From positions 5,409,224 to 5,473,223 of the forward strand of contig NW_004624866.1 in NCBI RefSeq assembly GCF_000247695.1: a stretch of DNA of 64,000 nt, in the 5' to 3' direction. The translations under genes and the position numbers were made by a program. Positions 59,120 through 64,000 of this stretch are shown one piece after another. Below the pieces are notes generated by a model. It ran no database searches. It had not been told where the DNA came from and saw only the letters and a program-made list of their open reading frames with translations. The DNA is from Heterocephalus glaber. Taxonomy: Eukaryota > Chordata > Mammalia > Rodentia > Bathyergidae. How positions within the stretch are numbered: the first letter of the stretch is position 1; each line of letters starts with the position of its first letter.

Positions 59120-60524
59120 CTTGCACTTACGTAATTATAATAAACTACCTTGGGGTGTGGAAAACCCAGAAACATTCAGGTCCTTAGATTTAAAGTCTAG
59201 GGGTCTTAACTCCCTAGAGTTTCTGTTGGATGTCTGGTTCAAAGTTCATAGAACAAGGGCTTTTGTGCTCCAAAAGGCAGTGCCTAGTTATGATTCAAAG
59301 GGTAGTTAATACCTCTGGTGAGGAAACTAGCTATGGTCCTTACTGAGTCATTATATGTTAATAAATATTACATTGTATGCTCTGCATAGACGTGAATATA
59401 TCGTTTAGTTGATCCCAAAAATTAACCAGAAAAAAAATCAGAGGACCTTAAAGAACATAAACTCTTAATCAAACTTTTTAAAACAAAACAATGAGAATTT
59501 GGTTCAATATACACAGAATGGAAAGAATGCCTAAAGACAGGACCTGACAATAAATTCTAAGGATATAAAAGGAGATTCTTTCTAACTCAATTTTGCATTC
59601 CAGAAATACTGAAAATTAATTTGATGATACATTATTATCCACTTTCTGGCTTTCAGGTCAATATCTCATTAAAATAACCAATGTCATGCTGAACCTAAAG
59701 CAGTACTGATGCTTGAATGTGCCCCAGAAAGTAAATTCATTTTTCATTTAGCATTATATGCTAAAGATAGTTTAGGAACTGAAGAAATAACATCAGCAAT
59801 TTGTGAACAAAGCAACATTTGATATTACCTAATTTCTTTTCTTCTGAACCTATTATTTGGAACATACCCTAAAATTAAATCAACTATAAGTGAACTTTCT
59901 CATCATTGTAAAGATTGTATTTTCTTTCGGTTTCAAATGGTTCTTGTATCTATAAAATTGCAGAAAATAAGAGCTATTTTAATATATAATTTCATAATTT
60001 AGAATAATAGAATTTAAGGTTTATGCCATTTGTGCATGTAAGACAGAGATCCCAAACAGAACAAGCTTATATGACATATGACAGAGCTCTGAAAATCCTG
60101 CAGTTGAATAAAGTAATCTGAAGTTTGAGGCCTGTTCATTAAGTCATGTACCTTCCTAGTTTTTCTGCCATTCAGTCTGTTTTTCCCATGAGATTATCAT
60201 TCCCGTAAAAATATAACAAGGACTTTATTAAATGCTATCCTAAGTCAGTATACACAATGTTTAGCACATCCACACACATATTTCTGCCTCTAATTGAACT
60301 AATTTCTCAGATAACTTCTCTTGATACTCAGCTACATTAGGTTGTTTGGAAACCTCTGCTTAAACAGGTGTTGCTTAAGTAACAAAACAGTTTTTTTACT
60401 AAGATAGACTAGATATCCCTTCTCTTATTTCAGTTTTGGAAAACCAATATGAAAACAAAGAAAACTGAGCTTGACTAGGCTTTTGTTTGTGATACTAAAA
60501 GAACTATGTTTCCTCCAATTGAAG
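59120..60524. other. e47-e48 intron after the LTR, nothing recognised
   Basis: AT-rich; no exon or clear repeat was seen up to the weak e48 acceptor. Confidence 0.5.
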
Positions 60525-60836
60525 TTCAAATATAAACAAGGTTACCGGAAGCAACTTGGACACCATATTGGATTCCGGAGCTTGCAAGATGACCCAAAAC
60601 TTGTATTGTCTATGAACGTAGCCAAAATGCAGAGTGAAAGAGAATATAAGAAAGACTTTGAGAAGTGGAAAACCAAGTACACAAGTCCTGTGGACATGTT
60701 GGGTGTAGTGTTGGCCAAGAAATGTCAAGCCTTGGTTAGTGATGTGGACTACAAGAACTACTTACATCAGTGGACATGCCTGCCCGATCAGAATGATGTT
60801 ATCCAAGCTAAAAAAGTGTATGAACTACAAAGTGAG
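60525..60836 (+). CDS. NEB: NEB exon e48: super-repeat 9, modules a+b+c
   Basis: This exon has 104 codons: [10 protein letters not shown] to KMQSE (38), [10 protein letters not shown] to ALVSD (35) and [10 protein letters not shown] to ELQSE (31). The [12 protein letters not shown] variant replaces the KGK stretch of earlier first modules and is typical of later nebulin super-repeats. Both splice sites are weak: the acceptor ends TTGAAG with a short pyrimidine tract, and the donor is GAG|GTTAGT. A tandem copy of the donor lies 45 bases downstream. Confidence 0.96.
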
Positions 60837-60908
60837 GTTAGTGTCTATTAAATTCAATAGTTTATAAATATACAAAATGAGGTCAGTGTCTATTAAATTC
60901 AATAATTT
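60826..60908 (+). repeat. 45-bp tandem duplication across the e48 donor
   Basis: 60826-60863 and 60871-60908 match apart from four differences. Copy 1 covers the end of e48 and its donor GAG|GTTAGT at 60837. Copy 2 has GAG|GTCAGT at 60882. Reading on past the true donor meets an in-frame TAA within five codons. Confidence 0.93.
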
Positions 60909-61075
60909 TTATATTCATATTCTACATTAGTGGTTATTTAATCATAGCAAAACAAAAACTAGAAAGAAGAATTTTCATTCTTATTGAATGCACCTGCTTA
61001 TTACACATAGATTCACCTAAGGTAAGGGGTGCAGGTAAGCACAGGACTTTGATGGCTTGCTTTGTCCTTTCACAG

Positions 61076-61279
61076 AATTTGTATAAGTCTGACCTGGAGT
61101 GGCTGAAAGGCATAGGATGGAGTCCCTTGGGTTCTTTGGAAGCAGAAAAGAATAAGCGGGCTTCGGAAATCATCAGTGAGAAGAAATATCGTCAGCCTCC
61201 AGACAAAAACAAGTTTACTAGCATTCCTGATGCCATGGACATAGTTTTGGCAAAGACAAATGCCAAAAACAGGAGTGAT
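61076..61279 (+). CDS. NEB: NEB exon e49: super-repeat 9, modules d+e
   Basis: This exon has 68 codons: NLYKSDLEWL to EIISE (35, one residue shorter than the same module in super-repeats 3-8), with WLKGIGW, the exact consensus motif, then KKYRQPPDKN to KNRSD (33). The acceptor is TTTCACAG and the donor GAT|GTGAGT. It is the last NEB exon in the window; the next expected module, an RLYREAW type, is not found before 64000. Confidence 0.96.
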
Positions 61280-62437
61280 GTGAGTAATTCTTTAGAAATC
61301 AATAAAATAGATGGTGGTGCCTGCTACCTGGAAGTTACTCGGTAGCATTTGCTTAGTGAGTGAGTGGAACAGCAAAGCATTGCACCACGTGCCACAGCAA
61401 AATGTTTTATACTGGTTTGCTTTAGTTGAATTGTTAACCCCTCTACACATAGTTTATTATTAATTTTAGTCACTCAAAGCTTGCTTATTTATTTAACCAG
61501 GCTGTAAGGAGAAAGTTATTGAACGTACTTTTTTCTTTGAAACTTGAATTCATTAAAGCCCTAGATTTCTTGTTGTTGGAAGAGATATAGTTTATGCAGG
61601 GAAGAGATTTGAAGTAACTTACAAAAGTACAGTGGAAATGTTATAAAAGTGTATTTTCCGACAAGTACTTAAAATGCATATAATGCTGAATTTAGATAAA
61701 TTGATAATACTATAGCACACAGTAAGTAAGTATATTTTTCACCTTCAACTTGTTTCCTTCTCCAGCACTGGAGAAGAGCTTGATATATAATAGTTATTCA
61801 ATAAGTATTAATAGAATAAAATAAATGAGAGATAACTGTGTAATAATATTGTACAGAGAAGGAAATGATTACTCCTCACTATTAAAAACCTAACCCTGAA
61901 TATTATAGAAAATTGAATTATGTTCCCTGAGATTCTAGAACTTTGGTGAGGAAGTTTAAGTATACGATAGTCATCTTAATCTTAGGCGGATCTAAATATA
62001 TATACCATATATAATATGTTATAAATTTTACATAAATAAATTGAAAATTTATGTAATATGTATAAGCCTATAATCATGTGCATAGTAAGTATTATATAGT
62101 AAACATATACATAGTAAATATATACATAGAAATCTTATACATAGTAAGCATTAATAAACTGTGGCTCCTGTCTTCCTAACCAATTCTCCATAGACATTGC
62201 TGTTTTGTTTCTAAGTTACAGTAAATGCTGACCAGTAAGCTTCATTATGAATACCTAAGTATCTTTTTTTGTTGTTCTTATCATGCAGTTTGAATCCAAA
62301 AGATTGACTATAAAAGTACAGAATTACAAAAAATATTTCCCATTTCTTAAAACCCTACTTTCTTTTCTCTCCATGAAATAAGAGAGAAAAACTGAATTAG
62401 TAAGATTACCAACAGAGAAGCTCTAGATCATAAAATT
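61280..62437. other. intron after e49, nothing clear
   Basis: AT-rich with the small tandem repeat at 62081-62152. No further nebulin module was found here. Confidence 0.5.
62081..62152 (+). repeat. short AT-rich imperfect tandem repeat
   Basis: The unit CATAGTAAATATATA recurs about four times with variation downstream of e49. It has no visible coding role. Confidence 0.7.
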
Positions 62438-62450
62438 GATCAATACATTC

Positions 62451-62563
62451 TTTTTTAAAAATTATTTTATTGGTACATTTAAGGTATACAATACATTTAC
62501 ATTTCTCATTGGGAACTTGTACCTTTACATGATTCATGTTGATTCTTATTTTTTTCCCCATTT
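62451..62563 (-). mobile_element. very short 5'-truncated L1
   Basis: About 113 bases of L1 3' UTR (TTATTTTATTGGTACATTTA and following) with a T-rich left end. Flanks GATCAATACATTC (62438-62450) and GACCAATACATTC (62564-62576) are a 13-base target-site duplication with one mismatch. Confidence 0.85.
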
Positions 62564-62945
62564 GACCAATACATTCAGACAGTAACTCCTATACTTGCAG
62601 GGATGCTGCAATTTGATTCCTCTCAGGCCTCAGGACACTCACATAGGACGTGGGCCAGCTGGGCTCCGGGTCCTGCTATTTCTTCCTTTGAGTAGACTGA
62701 TCCATCTATCCCAGTATAGACCACATTACTCCCACCCCCCGTGTTCCATAAGATAAAACTGGCACATACTACTGAAGAAATAGTTTAGTGGTTCTCCACC
62801 AGGGACAGTTCTGTCTCACAAGAGATCTTTTGACTACATATAGAAATATTTTTGCTGGTCACACTTGAGGATGGTATGCTACTGGCCCCTAGTGGATAGA
62901 ATCTAGGAATGCTGCTAAAAATCCCACAATGCACAAGATAGCCCT

Positions 62946-64000
62946 TTCTTTTTTTTTCCCTTAAATTCTTTTATTGGTACATTTTAGGTATACAATACAT
63001 TTACATTTATCATTGGGTGCTTGTACCTGTACATGATGTATCATGGTTCTCATTTTTTCCGCATTACCTTTCCATTCTTTCCTTTCCCCTTCCCCTCCCA
63101 CCACCCCTACCCCTTTGGACCTTTTCTTATTTCAAAGTATCAATTATTAGTTATTAATCCTTTTAGTCCTTATTTACACTCTCAGTTTCTCTCACTAGAG
63201 AAACTATTTGGTATTTACACATGTGTGTCTTATTTATTTCACTTAAGAGTATGGCCTCGATATGCATCCATTTAGCTATAAATGACTCTAGTTTCTCATT
63301 CTTTATGGCTGAGTAGTACTCTATTTTATAAAAAAAAAAACCACATCTTCTTTATCCAGTTTCCAGTTGATGGGCACTTGGGCTGTTTCCAAGTTTTAGC
63401 TATTACAAACTGTGCCGCTCTAAACATGGGTGCACATATATCACTGTGGTATGATTCTTTTAATTCTTTTGGGAAAATACCCAGCAGGGGAATAGCTGGG
63501 TCAAATGGGACCTCCAGCCCTAGTTCTTTGAGGTATCTCCACACTGATTTCCATAGTGGTTGCACCAGTCTGCATTCCCACCAACAATGGAGAAGGGCTC
63601 CTTTCTTTCCACACCCCCGCCAGCATTGGTTATTGGTTGATTTCTTGATAGCAGCCATTCTTTGTGGGATGAGATGGAATCTCAATGTTATTTTCATCTG
63701 CATCTCTAGAATGAGCAGTGATGTTGAACATTTTTTCATATGTTTATTTACTTCTTTTACTTCTTTGAGAAATGTCTGTTCATTTCAGATGCCCATTTTT
63801 GAATTGGGTCTTTGAATTTGGGGGGGGGTCTGATTTTTTTCAGTTCTTTATATATTCTAGATAGTAGCCCTTTGAGTTACAGCTGCTAAAAAATTTTTCC
63901 CACATTGTAGGTTGTTTGTTAGCTCTGTTGGTGGTTTCTCTTGCAGTGCAAAAGCTTTTCAATAAGATGAAATCCCAGATTTCATCAGTTGATTCTTTCT
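62946..64000 (-). mobile_element. L1 with ORF2 C-terminus, runs off the window
   Basis: The 3' tail and 3' UTR lie at 62946-63180. About 63326-63739, read on the minus strand, carries ORF2 C-terminal protein ([20 protein letters not shown], then IKKMW). At least 1,055 bases are present and the 5' end is outside. The frame seems intact over this stretch, so the copy is fairly young, but completeness cannot be judged. Confidence 0.92.

Larger units (their letters stand above)
1779..61279 (+). other. NEB: NEB gene (nebulin), internal part, 49 exons
   Basis: Nebulin is the giant skeletal-muscle protein that runs along the actin thin filament from the Z-disc and stabilises it. Seen here: 49 exons, all phase 0 with AG/GT borders, giving 2,379 codons of modules of 31-39 residues. 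Each module has a YK-type tyrosine near its start and usually SD at its end, so the actin-binding SDxxYK motif spans exon junctions. Modules group in sevens; from super-repeat 3 to 8 each super-repeat is exactly 244 residues and carries one WxKGxGW-like tropomyosin/troponin-binding motif. The module order matches human nebulin as I know it, from a few modules before super-repeat 1 to the start of super-repeat 9. The N-terminus, promoter, C-terminal simple repeats and SH3 domain are outside the window. No frameshift or in-frame stop was found in any exon. Confidence 0.97.

Noticed and set aside
60882..60887. GTCAGT as the true e48 donor
   Set aside because: Using it would bring an in-frame TAA into the mRNA; the junction at 60836 keeps the 104-codon exon length of all sister exons.
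17207..61279. Regularly spaced similar units, as in a CRISPR-like or satellite array
   Set aside because: The units are exons with splice sites and a shared reading frame; spacing is variable and intronic.

Overview
The window is a slice of a vertebrate, almost certainly mammalian, muscle gene: the 5'-central part of nebulin (NEB), read on the + strand. I find 49 consecutive coding exons (called e1-e49 here; window numbering, not the official exon numbers) between 1779 and 61279. Together they carry 2,379 codons. Every exon starts and ends in phase 0 and has AG/GT borders. The translated exons follow human nebulin module by module. The start codon and N-terminus lie upstream; the remaining super-repeats, the C-terminal simple repeats and the SH3 domain lie downstream.

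The interspersed repeats suggest a rodent. There are many tRNA-derived ID-like SINEs with intact A and B boxes, B1-type 7SL-derived SINEs, a composite ID+B1 element, and 5'-truncated L1 copies with target-site duplications. I saw no mouse/rat B2 elements, so a non-murid rodent is more likely. The species is not decided.

Layout. e1-e7 (1779-15497) are single modules before the super-repeats begin. e8-e14 form super-repeat 1 (249 residues, 7 exons) and e15-e21 super-repeat 2 (247 residues, 7 exons). e22-e27 form super-repeat 3 (244 residues, 6 exons). e28-e31, e32-e35, e36-e39, e40-e43 and e44-e47 are super-repeats 4-8, each exactly 244 residues in 4 exons with lengths 104+69+35+36. e48-e49 begin super-repeat 9. 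Introns hold the SINEs, L1 copies, MaLR-like LTR relics, MIR/L2 relics and a MER2/Tigger-type DNA transposon. No other gene was found.

How it works. Each module of about 35 residues binds one actin subunit through an SDxxYK-type motif that straddles exon junctions. Seven modules make a super-repeat matching the troponin/tropomyosin period, with a WxKGxGW-type motif once per super-repeat from super-repeat 3 onward. Because all exons are symmetric, skipping any of them would keep the reading frame.

The most notable observations are: a 341-bp tract, including a whole intron, that is base-for-base identical in super-repeats 1/2 and 2/3; a strong trade-off between the last exon base and the strength of the 5' splice site; stepwise loss of introns along the super-repeats; a 45-bp tandem duplication of the e48 donor site; an LTR relic ending 21 bases before exon e20; and a tail-less SINE fragment with target-site duplications.
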